From Bacillota bacterium (GTDB taxonomy: Bacteria > Bacillota > Clostridia > Acetivibrionales > JANLFN01), in the NCBI GenBank assembly GCA_023421675.1, contig JAEZTC010000002.1, positions 434,001 through 498,000 of the forward strand: a stretch of 64,000 nt of DNA, written 5' to 3'. The notes under the pieces are model-generated. The model searched no databases and was not told the origin of the DNA. It saw only the letters and a list, made by a program, of their open reading frames with translations. This document shows positions 34,878 through 42,843 of the stretch, piece by piece; within the stretch, counting starts at the first letter, position 1, and each line of letters begins with the position of its first letter. The translations under genes and the position numbers were made by a program.

Positions 34878-35771
34878 ATGGAAATAAAGCAATTAAAAAC
34901 CTTTATAATGGTTGCAAAAATAGAAAGTTTTAGTGTTGCTTCCGAGCTACTAGGATATGCTCAGCCAACAGTAACTACTCATATAAAATCACTAGAGGAT
35001 GAATTAAATGTAAAATTATTTGATCGACTTGGCCATACGATTAAGCTTACTGATTCCGGTAAGCATTTACTGTATTACGCCAAACACATATTAAGCCTAT
35101 CTTCTGAGGCTATTTCATCATTTTCTAAAGATAACCATTACGAAGAAACATTAACTATCGGTGCGAATGAATCATTTAGCGTAGTGCAACTTCCCTTAAT
35201 AATTAAAGATTTTGTCAAAAAACACCCTAATGCTCATGTTAATTTAAAATTTGGTACAATGAAAGAAATTTATTATGATTTAAAAAACAATGAAGTTGAT
35301 ATTGCATTTTTCTTAACTCGTGAAATAAATTACCCTGACCTGGTTGTAGAATCATTGATATCTGAGCCTATTATTGCTATTGCTCATCCTGACCATACGC
35401 TTTCCTCAAAAGAATTTATTAATATTAAAGACTTCGATAATCAAGATTTGATTATTACTCAAGAAAATTGTACCTATCGTGAAATGATTGAACAACTTTT
35501 AGAAGAAAATCATGTTCAGCCTAAATCTATTTTAGGAATCAATAATGTATTTGCAATTAAACAACTTGTAATAGCTGGTTTAGGGACCACTATTTTGCCT
35601 AAAGTTTCTGTATCATATGAATTAGAGCAAAATTTATTAACCGAAATAAAATGGCAAGTTCCCCCACCACCTGTTTTCACTCAGTTTGCCTACCATAAAA
35701 GCAAATGGATTTCTCCAATCATGTTATCTTTTATTGATGAAATTAGAACTTTTTTTAAACAAGGCATATAA
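34878..35771 (+). CDS. LysR family transcriptional regulator
   Basis: Regulator of 297 residues. N-terminal winged helix-turn-helix (MEIKQLKTFIMVAKIESFSVASELLGYAQPTVTTHIKSLE) and a C-terminal substrate-binding domain. The ATG at 34878 is preferred over one two codons earlier because AAAGGA then has a 9-base spacing. Its divergence from the HAD gene suggests it controls it; the gap holds AT-rich dyads but no clear T-N11-A box was settled. Confidence 0.92.
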   Translation: MEIKQLKTFIMVAKIESFSVASELLGYAQPTVTTHIKSLEDELNVKLFDRLGHTIKLTDSGKHLLYYAKHILSLSSEAISSFSKDNHYEETLTIGANESFSVVQLPLIIKDFVKKHPNAHVNLKFGTMKEIYYDLKNNEVDIAFFLTREINYPDLVVESLISEPIIAIAHPDHTLSSKEFINIKDFDNQDLIITQENCTYREMIEQLLEENHVQPKSILGINNVFAIKQLVIAGLGTTILPKVSVSYELEQNLLTEIKWQVPPPPVFTQFAYHKSKWISPIMLSFIDEIRTFFKQGI

Positions 35772-35892
35772 TTCTGACTTACAAACTTATATAAACCCCA
35801 TATCAGATGTAAACTGCTGACCATCATCTTCCGACTTATAAACTATGCTCATCAGAGCAATTCCAAGGTGTCAAGGGGACGGGGTTGTTACT

Positions 35893-36036
35893 CTACACTT
35901 TAGACATTCCTTCATCTATTGCCTTTTTTGCTTTATCTTCATCTTGAAAATATACTCTTCCTAATTCAGAATTTTGTAAGGCAATTACACAATCCATCAG
36001 GTATTTCTTTTCCACTTTAATAATATTAATATCCAT
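35893..36036 (-). pseudogene. Truncated GNAT acetyltransferase-like gene
   Basis: A 47-codon frame with GGAGAT upstream begins MDINIIKVEKKYLMDCVIAL and contains NSELGRVYF with a following acidic helix, which looks like the N-terminus of a GNAT acetyltransferase. It stops at 35893 before any acetyl-CoA motif. It may instead be a short real protein. The surrounding 35772-36157 has no other gene. Confidence 0.45.
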
Positions 36037-36157
36037 TGACTGCTATCTCCAATTAATTATTCAATGATAATTTAAGCTATTATTTAGTCTCCTGGAAATA
36101 TTTATATGGAAATTGTAATAATTAATAGTTTTTTTGTCAACAAAGTGTGTTTGTATT

Positions 36158-36190
36158 AAAAAAGGCTCCTGACATTTTATCAGAAGCCTA
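36158..36190 (-). terminator. Terminator after the flavodoxin gene
   Basis: On the minus strand AGGCTTCTGA/TCAGGAGCCT stem followed by TTTTTT, 14 bases past the stop codon. Confidence 0.9.
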
Positions 36191-36203
36191 ATCGTTTTAT
36201 GTA

Positions 36204-36680
36204 TTATGCATTGTTAATTTTTTCTGCGAAGCCTGCAATTGCAGCAGTATCTATTTTATTTACATCAGTGTCTGTCTTCGCTATTGTCTTAACAATAAAT
36301 CTTTCAAAGAAGCCCAAGTCCTTCATAAACATCTGCGTTCCAAATGAACTTACAGCTGCTGCCTTGTCACGAAGTTCCTGAGGATAAACCATTTCTATAA
36401 TTTTCCCCATTTGTTCACCGTCACTCATACCGCAGACAAATAGTCCAAATTTTTTATTCTTTATTGCTTCGAGGTTTGCCGCAAGGAATTGCTTAACCTC
36501 TTTTCTCATCATTCCTGCGTATACAGACCCGCCGATTACTACCTTATCATATTGGCTAAGGTTTATCGATGAACCTTTCAAATTAACAACATTTACTTCA
36601 CCTTCAAGCTTTTCAGCCAAAAGCTTTGCACATTTTTCTGATGCACCGTGTTTGGTGGCATAAGCAACAAGAGTTTTCAT
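36204..36680 (-). CDS. Flavodoxin domain protein (HemG-like)
   Basis: FMN-binding protein of 158 residues. The phosphate loop is AYATKHGASEKCA, and VIGGSVYAGMMRKEVKQFL is the second flavin segment; the pattern is that of the flavodoxin-like HemG/protoporphyrinogen-oxidase-type branch rather than electron-carrier flavodoxins. It is cotranscribed with the marR-type gene upstream (13-base gap), so the regulator probably controls it. Confidence 0.87.
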   Translation of the reverse strand: MKTLVAYATKHGASEKCAKLLAEKLEGEVNVVNLKGSSINLSQYDKVVIGGSVYAGMMRKEVKQFLAANLEAIKNKKFGLFVCGMSDGEQMGKIIEMVYPQELRDKAAAVSSFGTQMFMKDLGFFERFIVKTIAKTDTDVNKIDTAAIAGFAEKINNA

Positions 36681-36693
36681 AAAATTTTTCCTC

Positions 36694-37155
36694 CTAATTT
36701 AATTTATTATAATTTTTATTTTCAATTTCATATATGTTGCTAAAAAGTTTGTTGAAGGTATCTGATATAAGTCCCAAATTTTCTTCAGGAATACCTTCAA
36801 AAAGCTGATCAAGGAACTCACTCCCTGCTTTATCATATTTCTTAAAGAAAGAATATGCTTTTTCTGTCAAGGATACACTCAAATTGCGCTTGTCATTTTC
36901 CAGCCTTACTGCCTTAACAAGCCCTTTTGCACAAAGTATATCTATCATTTTTTTAATATTCTGTCTCGTAGTGCCCATTTCACGGGCTATGTTATTTAAT
37001 GACGGATTGCTTTTATCGATATTTTCAATCACAATAAGTAAAAGAAACTGTTTTAAGGTAATTTCTTTTAAAACACCATCACCTGCTGTTTGAAACCTGT
37101 TGGATAGCAGGAATATACTTCCGAAAATAAATTGTTGTTGTTCTTTCCTCGTCAT
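36694..37155 (-). CDS. MarR family transcriptional regulator
   Basis: Regulator of 153 residues with a MarR winged helix-turn-helix (NNIAREMGTTRQNIKKMIDILCAKGLVKAVRLENDKR). The ATG at 37155 (MTRKEQQQ) is chosen: GGGG lies upstream, and a longer frame would run back through the promoter and operators. Two identical palindromes lie in its control region, so autoregulation of this operon with the flavodoxin gene is likely. Confidence 0.92.
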   Translation of the reverse strand: MTRKEQQQFIFGSIFLLSNRFQTAGDGVLKEITLKQFLLLIVIENIDKSNPSLNNIAREMGTTRQNIKKMIDILCAKGLVKAVRLENDKRNLSVSLTEKAYSFFKKYDKAGSEFLDQLFEGIPEENLGLISDTFNKLFSNIYEIENKNYNKLN

Positions 37156-37170
37156 ATTTACCCCTAAATT

Positions 37171-37230
37171 ATGCAACCAGTTGCATTTTTTATATGTTTT
37201 AATTATATGCAACCAGTTGCATTTTGTCAA
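37171..37230 (-). promoter_or_regulatory. Consensus promoter with two MarR-type operators
   Basis: On the minus strand TTGACA (37225-37230) and TATAAT (37202-37207) are separated by exactly 17 bases. The spacer is filled by the palindrome ATGCAAC-CA-GTTGCAT (37207-37222). An identical copy lies downstream of the start of transcription at 37171-37186, 36 bases away. The arrangement predicts tight repression by the adjacent MarR protein. Confidence 0.85.
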
Positions 37231-37304
37231 ATTATATTTAATAGGGCACATCACCTTTACATAACTCATATTATGAGGTATAAGCTTATGAAAGGATGAC
37301 ATAT

Positions 37305-37841
37305 ATGTATAATGCTTATAATATGTATCGATGCCCCTACTTAATTAACACATCAGCATGTAACCCATACTTTTGCGGACCACAGCCCACTCCATATTTG
37401 CCCTATGCTACTATGCCCCAGCCATCCGCACCAATTATGTTAAAAGATTACGGACCAGAGCCATTTGTAGTTAATATTGAAGAAGCTACTAAGCAAAACA
37501 GAACTTTCCGTACTGCCTTATGGACAGGATGCCATTTACAGCTTACTTTAATGTGTATTAATGTTTGCGAAGACATAGGATTGGAAAGACATCCTAATGT
37601 TGATCAATTCATTAGGATTGAACAAGGTCAGGGAATTGTTAAAATGGGTGACAGAAAAGACTGTTTGGATTTTCAGGCAAATGTCAGAGAAGATTGTGCA
37701 TTCATAATACCGGCGGGTAAATGGCATAATCTTATTAACACAGGTAACGTACCTCTTAAATTGTATTCTATCTATGCACCTCCTCAGCATCCGCATGGTA
37801 CTGTTCATAGAACAAAAGCAGAAGCTGCTGAAGACCATTAA
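37305..37841 (+). CDS. Cupin domain protein with Tyr/Cys/Pro-rich N-terminus
   Basis: Protein of 178 residues. The first 45 residues are rich in Tyr, Cys and Pro, as in spore-coat proteins. A cupin barrel follows (GLERHPNVDQFIRIEQGQG, then FIIPAGKWHNLINTG), with the metal ligands His, Gln/Glu and His. The ATG at 37305 is chosen because AAAGGA has a 9-base spacing; one at 37296 is too close. It diverges from marR. A coat location is inference. Confidence 0.8.
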   Translation: MYNAYNMYRCPYLINTSACNPYFCGPQPTPYLPYATMPQPSAPIMLKDYGPEPFVVNIEEATKQNRTFRTALWTGCHLQLTLMCINVCEDIGLERHPNVDQFIRIEQGQGIVKMGDRKDCLDFQANVREDCAFIIPAGKWHNLINTGNVPLKLYSIYAPPQHPHGTVHRTKAEAAEDH

Positions 37842-37876
37842 ATAATGGTACATTAATTCAAGCAGTATCAAAAACC

Positions 37877-37922
37877 AAACAGCTTTCAATTATAGATTAT
37901 ATTATAATGGAAGCTGTTTTTT
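37877..37922. terminator. Terminator between the cupin gene and the hydrogenase operon
   Basis: AAACAGCTTTC and GGAAGCTGTTTTTTT pair across an AT-rich interior. A good T-run follows on the plus strand. Confidence 0.8.
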
Positions 37923-37933
37923 TATGTTTATCA

Positions 37934-38380
37934 TTATTTATAATCATTAGGAGTTCCCCAATACTCAAAACGATTATACTGTGGATTTGTTGAGTCAAAG
38001 CGTATCCATATTGGGGCTGTATCAAGTTCAGGGTGAGCAAGAAAGAATGCCCTGTCCCCATATCTAATTGCTTCTAAAGCCAATGGCAGCTCACGCCTGA
38101 ATATTTGATCGCGTGTTGCAGATACAGCAGGCCCGAATTGACCATCTACATATACATATGTGTAAAGAATGGTACTTCCGTTATAATATCTCCATTCTGC
38201 AAGCACCTCATCTCTACTGCTGGTTACCTTGTCATATGCAAACTGCAGGCCTATTACAAGAAACAGCTCTGCTGTTATATCTGAATGTGTCAAGGTATAC
38301 TTACGACCTAATACAGGGTCTGTTACTGTAACTCCTGGCCTGAATTCTACATTTAATTTATCAGGATTCAGCCGCTTCAA
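37934..38380 (-). CDS. Staygreen (SGR) family protein
   Basis: Protein of 148 residues. LNVEFRPGVTVTDPVLGRKY then TLTHSDITAELFLVIG is the hallmark of staygreen proteins; H32 and D34 sit in the TLTHSD motif that is conserved in plant magnesium dechelatase. RDEVLAEW also matches. Bacterial SGR homologues occur in non-photosynthetic lineages; here no chlorophyll gene is near. It is the last gene of the hydrogenase operon and begins 20 bases inside the end of the maturation protease gene, so it is made together with the hydrogenase. Confidence 0.88.
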   Translation of the reverse strand: MKRLNPDKLNVEFRPGVTVTDPVLGRKYTLTHSDITAELFLVIGLQFAYDKVTSSRDEVLAEWRYYNGSTILYTYVYVDGQFGPAVSATRDQIFRRELPLALEAIRYGDRAFFLAHPELDTAPIWIRFDSTNPQYNRFEYWGTPNDYK

Positions 38381-38834
38381 GATTATACCCCCTTATAAAT
38401 TCAATAACCATTTCAATTTTATCAGTAATATTCTCCAACTTGTTTTGCAAAACATCTGATAATTGCATTCCGAAAGTAATTTCCTTAGGTTCAACTCCGA
38501 TAAAAATTCCTTCAACGTCCTTGCCTTCTATTTTAATCTGTCGAAATAAATTAAGCTCATGCATTGAAAACATATTCAAAGGACCTTGCAAAGCCTGTTT
38601 TATATGAATGGTGTATATAGACCCAGGTTCGTTACCAAGATAAGCTGCATCAATAATAATCACTGATGATGCCTCTCTTATCTGCTGCATACAAAAACTT
38701 GCATCTGTTTCCCCTGCAACGTAACAAGTATCGTTGCCTGTTTTTCTTTTTCTTAACTCTTCTACGATATAAACACCAATTCCGTCATCCATCATCAGTC
38801 TGTTTCCAATCCCCAAAACAAGCTCTTTTTTCAT
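38361..38834 (-). CDS. [NiFe]-hydrogenase maturation protease
   Basis: Endopeptidase of 157 residues (HyaD/HybD family) that removes the C-terminal tail of the large subunit after nickel insertion. The signature GIGNRLMMDDGIGVYIVEEL is present, with the conserved Asp and the HELNLF motif that carries the nickel-binding His. Its ATG overlaps the stop of the large-subunit gene (ATGA), so substrate and protease are translationally coupled. Confidence 0.93.
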   Translation of the reverse strand: MKKELVLGIGNRLMMDDGIGVYIVEELRKRKTGNDTCYVAGETDASFCMQQIREASSVIIIDAAYLGNEPGSIYTIHIKQALQGPLNMFSMHELNLFRQIKIEGKDVEGIFIGVEPKEITFGMQLSDVLQNKLENITDKIEMVIEFIRGYNLEAAES

Positions 38835-40243
38835 GGCATTACCTGTATTGTTTTTTTCAATTCTCCCTGTGAATAAACATGGGTTGCACATGACACACAG
38901 GGATCAAAGGAACGGATAATTCTCCCCAGCTCAACAGGACTTTCAGCATTAACTATGTAAGTACCTGCCAATGCTTCTTCTGCTGTTCCCCTTATATTGT
39001 TATTACCTCGGGTTGAAAGGTTCCATGCAGAAGGAGTTATAATCTGATAAAACGAAAGATTTCCTTTATCAATTTTAAGCCAATGTCCCAGGGCACCCCT
39101 TGTTGTGTCTATCAAGCCTGCACCTTTTGCTTCAGTTGGAATTGTATATTCTTTTTGTACAGACACACCTGGAATTAATTTTTCTAATAATATTGTCATA
39201 ACTTCGGCTATTTTCTTCGCCTCAAGAACTCGTGCAATTGTTCTGTCCATTACAGATATCCCATTTCTGTATTCACCACTTAGCCATTGCCTTGCAAGTG
39301 GTCCTACCTCATATGGAATCCCATTATATCTGGGAGCCTTTACCCAAGAATATGAATTACTCTTGTTCATATCTGCCTCAGTCATTACCTCAGTAGGGTT
39401 ATATGCATCCTTTTCACCCGAATACCATGAATAATCAATCTCTTCAGTTATTTCTCCAGGATTGAATTGGGTAATTTTACCTTGGGTATACACTAATGGG
39501 TTTACATATAGGGTTCCAAGTTGATTGTATCCGTTAAAGCAACCATAACTTAGAAAATTCCCGTAACCCCTGCCAATTTTATAATAATCACTGTAATATC
39601 GGGCAATGGTATAAACATCTGGTATCATTATATCAACAACAAATCGCCTGATTGTATGTAATATAGCCTTCATTTTAATAATTCTGTCAGTGGTAGCCTG
39701 AGAAGTAATTCCTCCAACAAAAACACCATGGTTGTGTGGTACTTTTCCTCCCAGTACCGCCAGCATTTCATGAGCACTTCTGCTCATATCCAGAGACTCA
39801 AAATAATGTCCCGATACCAGATCATTTATCATTTTTGGAAGCCTGAAATCATTATGGTCAGTAACATATAATGGGTACTTTTCCGGAAGTCTTACGAAAT
39901 CAGGTATCGTATATTGATAGAAGTGACGTATATGGTTTTGTAGGAATTCACACCCATGCAGGATATCACGAAGATACCTTCCCTGTTCCAATGGGACAAC
40001 TCCCATTGCTGCTTCAAGGGCGAGAGTCGATGCCATGGAATGTGCTGTAGAACAGATGCCGCAAATACGCTGTGTAAAATACACTGCATCCAAAGGATTC
40101 CTTCCGATAAGCATGTTCTCAAATCCCCTAAAAAGTAACCCAGATGTTTTAGCATCTGCTACTGTATTATTATCAATTTCTGCGTCTATCTCCATAAAGC
40201 CGCTGATTCTTGTAACAGGGTTTATAAGAATCCTCTTAGTCAT
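38831..40243 (-). CDS. [NiFe]-hydrogenase large subunit
   Basis: Catalytic subunit of 470 residues. The nickel-iron site is bound by C61 and C64 (RICGICSTAHS) and C449 and C452 (DPCVSCATH). The tail after His455 (15 residues) is the part removed on maturation. The start MTKRILINPVTRISG overlaps the stop of the small-subunit gene (ATGA). Motifs are closest to the uptake-type (group 1/2) enzymes. No hyp maturation genes are in the window. Confidence 0.95.
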   Translation of the reverse strand: MTKRILINPVTRISGFMEIDAEIDNNTVADAKTSGLLFRGFENMLIGRNPLDAVYFTQRICGICSTAHSMASTLALEAAMGVVPLEQGRYLRDILHGCEFLQNHIRHFYQYTIPDFVRLPEKYPLYVTDHNDFRLPKMINDLVSGHYFESLDMSRSAHEMLAVLGGKVPHNHGVFVGGITSQATTDRIIKMKAILHTIRRFVVDIMIPDVYTIARYYSDYYKIGRGYGNFLSYGCFNGYNQLGTLYVNPLVYTQGKITQFNPGEITEEIDYSWYSGEKDAYNPTEVMTEADMNKSNSYSWVKAPRYNGIPYEVGPLARQWLSGEYRNGISVMDRTIARVLEAKKIAEVMTILLEKLIPGVSVQKEYTIPTEAKGAGLIDTTRGALGHWLKIDKGNLSFYQIITPSAWNLSTRGNNNIRGTAEEALAGTYIVNAESPVELGRIIRSFDPCVSCATHVYSQGELKKTIQVMP

Positions 40244-41142
40244 TCCTTTGCCTTTCTTGTTGTATTGTAAGTGATAAATGGCTCCATTTGATCCGGAAAT
40301 CCAAACTGTGCACAGCCAATACAAGGTGTATCATCTTCGATAGGCCAGTTCACATACTGATTCCACTTCCGTATGGGACAATCAATACGGGTAACAGGAC
40401 CTCTGCACCCTAACTTAAACATGCAGGTGCTTTCCCCTAGTTTTTTTGCAAATATTCCTTTATCAAAAAATGATCTCCGAGGACAACGATCATGTATTAA
40501 TGTACTGTAAAATAGCAATGGCCTATCCCTGCTGTCAAGTTCCGGTTCACCGTATAAGATAATATGTGCCAATGTCCCCAAAAACCAGTCAGGATGGCAA
40601 GGGCATCCCGGAAGCTTTATAACTTTTCTATTTAAAACACTTTGGACACTTACACATCCTGCGGGATTTGGTTTTGCTGCGGAAACACCCCCATGAGTGG
40701 CGCAGGCTCCTAGCGCTATAACGTGCAACGCCTTTTCCCCTAATATTTTGATTGCTTTCTGAGCAGTAACCGGTTCACCCTGCCAGCGTCCAATCACAGT
40801 ATATAAGCCATTGTTTTTTGTTGCTACCGCGCCTTCTACAGCAAGAATATAATCTTTGTCAGACATACTCATTAATTTCTCCATGGCGGATTCTCCTTCA
40901 GTCGCCATCAGACTATTATCATACACAAAGTCTGTCATCTGTGAAATTAAATACTTAAAATCTGGGTTTGAACCATCCAAAAGTGATATAATATTTCCGG
41001 AACAACCCGTTAATTCGAGCCAAACCAACTTCTTTTTAACAAGTGTACCATCCCTTATTTCGTCCTTAACCTTATTAAATAAATCCGCTGCTGTCTGAAG
41101 CTGTATATTATATTCCGGGCAATTTCTTACTACATTATTCAT
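40240..41142 (-). CDS. [NiFe]-hydrogenase small subunit, no Tat signal
   Basis: Iron-sulfur subunit of about 300 residues. No twin-arginine signal; instead a 38-residue non-canonical N-terminus, so the enzyme is cytoplasmic. The proximal cluster motif is LELTGCSGN, with one cysteine where classical enzymes have CxxC; HupS-type group 2a and group 1h subunits have a similar CSGN motif. Further cysteines (GACATHG, LPGCPCHPDW) complete the proximal cluster. Medial and distal ligands are in DRCPRRSF, STCMFKLGCRGP, IDCPIRKW and PCIGC. The ATG at 41142 is preferred over 41148 on spacing to GGAG. Confidence 0.93.
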   Translation of the reverse strand: MNNVVRNCPEYNIQLQTAADLFNKVKDEIRDGTLVKKKLVWLELTGCSGNIISLLDGSNPDFKYLISQMTDFVYDNSLMATEGESAMEKLMSMSDKDYILAVEGAVATKNNGLYTVIGRWQGEPVTAQKAIKILGEKALHVIALGACATHGGVSAAKPNPAGCVSVQSVLNRKVIKLPGCPCHPDWFLGTLAHIILYGEPELDSRDRPLLFYSTLIHDRCPRRSFFDKGIFAKKLGESTCMFKLGCRGPVTRIDCPIRKWNQYVNWPIEDDTPCIGCAQFGFPDQMEPFITYNTTRKAKE

Positions 41143-41178
41143 ATTCATGCTCCAAAGTTTTATAAATTAAGTGTCTTA

Positions 41179-41676
41179 CTAAAATTTTCTACTTTCCTCG
41201 ATCAACTTATTAACTGCTACAATCTTCCCAACTACCTTTAATCTACTTAATATTTGCTGTTGTCCTGCATGACACGAAGCAAATTCACCAGTTAGGTCCT
41301 TTCCTGCCGTAAGGCCAAAGTGTGAAGCAGCAGCCCATGCAGCATTATTTGTAACATCATAAACTGTTCCATTTACCGCTACATAAGCAGGATTTCCATC
41401 TTTTCCGTTAAACTTAGACAGTTCCTGAATTGTAATGTCTCTTTGGCTGTTCTGATTCTGTTCTGGGATTGCTATAGGGTTTACCTGCATATGATTAACC
41501 TGACAGCATAGCATGTTGCTTAAATAATTAATTTCAATTAATTTATTGTTGAGTTGATTAAGCAGAATATTTCTTACATGAATACATGTCACTCGGTTTA
41601 ACAGATTTATGTAACCTTTGGATTCTGCAGCCAGTGTTTTTATTCGTATACCCATAGAACTATCATAGCGATCCAC
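41179..41676 (-). CDS. Cytochrome b5-like haem/steroid-binding domain protein
   Basis: Protein of 165 residues. The N-terminal 80 residues are helical; the C-terminal part is a cytochrome b5-like domain (DITIQELSKFNGKDGNPAYVAVNGTVYDVT, then SHFGLTAGKDLTGEFASCHAG and LSRLKVVGKI). No membrane helix. The GTG at 41676 is used because TAGGAG lies 8 bases upstream; a GTG three codons earlier overlaps it. As the first gene of the hydrogenase operon it is a candidate electron acceptor or docking partner. Confidence 0.85.
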   Translation of the reverse strand: MDRYDSSMGIRIKTLAAESKGYINLLNRVTCIHVRNILLNQLNNKLIEINYLSNMLCCQVNHMQVNPIAIPEQNQNSQRDITIQELSKFNGKDGNPAYVAVNGTVYDVTNNAAWAAASHFGLTAGKDLTGEFASCHAGQQQILSRLKVVGKIVAVNKLIEESRKF

Positions 41677-41697
41677 AAGAACCACTCCTATAAACTT

Positions 41698-41705
41698 ATT
41701 GTATG
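41698..41705 (-). promoter_or_regulatory. Candidate sigma-E-type -10 box before the hydrogenase operon
   Basis: On the minus strand CATACAAT, a perfect match to the -10 consensus of sporulation sigma-E, lies 21 bases before the GTG of the cytochrome b5-like gene. The expected -35 position reads AATAAAG, only a partial match to the A/T-rich consensus. If used, the operon is expressed in the mother cell. Confidence 0.4.
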
Positions 41706-41875
41706 TGCTGAATTAATATTCTTTATTTCTTAAAACTTTCAATAATATAAACTATGCATGTTTTGAGGTTCTGTTGCTTAAATATATCTTTACTTCTAGA
41801 AAGAAACTAGTTAATAAATAATATATTGTATATATATTTTTTTAAAGCAGATTCTAACTGGGTATAAATCATAAT

Positions 41876-42084
41876 TTCATCAGAGGTAACAAGAATGCAA
41901 TTACAAACAAACATGCCGACGCGGAAGCTTGAACGAAATTTGCAATCTCTGTGCAGATATATGCACCAAGTGTGCTTCTGAATGTGACATGTTTAAGGAT
42001 ATGCATTGCAAAACCTGTGCAGATACCTGCAGGCAATGCGCTGATGAATGCAGGAAAATGGTTAATATGAGTAAGGTTCAGTAA
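41876..42084 (+). pseudogene. N-terminally truncated four-helix-bundle copper-binding protein (DUF326)
   Basis: From about 41941 the frame reads CNLCADICTKCASECDMF and CADTCRQCADECRKM, the cysteine-rich repeat of DUF326 copper-binding proteins, to a TAA at 42082. The 20 codons before it still resemble the family, but a stop lies at 41872 and no ATG with a ribosome-binding site precedes it. The N-terminal half (about 50 residues) is missing. Confidence 0.7.
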
Positions 42085-42095
42085 CATATTTAAAT

Positions 42096-42133
42096 GCAGA
42101 TAATATGTGAACGGTAATTTCCATATTATCTGC
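42096..42133 (+). terminator. Terminator after the DUF326 fragment
   Basis: Perfect 12-base stem GCAGATAATATG/CATATTATCTGC, then GTTTATTTTG. Confidence 0.8.
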
Positions 42134-42174
42134 GTTTATTTTGTTGGGCTATAGACTAACCTATATATTAAAAC

Positions 42175-42571
42175 TTATATCGGACGTGCAATCTCAAATT
42201 CAGCAAGCCAGCGGTGGTATTTACCGTCTTCAAGTCTTAAATCATAAAAAGGTGTTCTGGCAATAACTTTTACAATCCTAACAACTGTTCCTATTTTTAT
42301 CATTGCAGGATGTCCTTGATTGGTCAATATTCTTACATATTCTCCTGGCTGGAGGTAATTATATGGTCTTGGATTTAGTGCCTGCAACTCAAACCAGGCA
42401 AACCATCTGTGAAGTTCTCCATTAGGTAGCTGAACAGCGTATAGTGTACCTGTTACGGGCGAAATGATGGTTGCTCCTGTACCACTTTTTATTTCCGGCG
42501 GGTGAAATACCAATGATACAACTCTATCCCCCGATTTAAACTCAGGATATCCTGTACACCCAAACTGCCAT
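42175..42571 (-). CDS. Protein with two SH3-like repeats, probably frameshifted near its start
   Basis: The open frame of 112 residues from a TTG at 42513 contains two similar units: LPNGELHRWFAWFEL and LEDGKYHRWLAEFEI. Upstream coding-like sequence continues in frame (GCTGYPEFKSGDRVVSL) but lacks a start. An ATG at 42571 with AGGAGTGATAATA before it is in the +1 frame and stops after nine codons. Loss of one base in the TTTGGG run would join them. Either the gene is broken or the sequence has an error. Function unknown; small beta-barrel domains are likely. Confidence 0.6.
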
Positions 42572-42690
42572 TATTATCACTCCTAAAAGTTTTCAATGTA
42601 TTTTATGAGTTTGGTGACATAAATGTTATTATTTTAAACTATATGCGACTGAGATGAAGGAGTATATAGAGGAGAAGATGTAGAACAACA

Positions 42691-42720
42691 CAAAAACACC
42701 AGCCTTTTAAGCTGGTGTTT
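42691..42720 (-). terminator. Terminator after the partial rnpB copy
   Basis: AAACACCAGC/GCTGGTGTTTTTG hairpin on the minus strand, a few bases past the rnpB-like 3' end. Confidence 0.8.
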
Positions 42721-42733
42721 CTGATATCATATA

Positions 42734-42831
42734 CCGAGTAGTCTGTAAGCCAGGTTCTGTATTAAACGATCATCTATCTAGGCCGTACATTTCTGTATGG
42801 CTCAAGCCACCTACCCAGGACGAGCAGGCTA
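42734..42831 (-). pseudogene. Displaced 3' end of rnpB
   Basis: About 97 bases repeat the 3' end of rnpB (45066-45163) in the same orientation, with about four single-base differences. The similarity ends near 42831, where rnpB continues but this copy runs into the blaR1 stop. With the intact gene on the far side it forms a direct repeat around the BlaI/BlaR1 pair. Confidence 0.85.
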
Positions 42832-42843
42832 TGTAGCTTACTT

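Noticed and set aside
39105..39434. Plus-strand frame inside the hydrogenase large subunit
   Set aside because: Antisense shadow of a conserved gene.
41869..42087. Minus-strand frame of 72 codons
   Set aside because: It is the complement of the DUF326 fragment, whose cysteine pattern is clearly on the plus strand.
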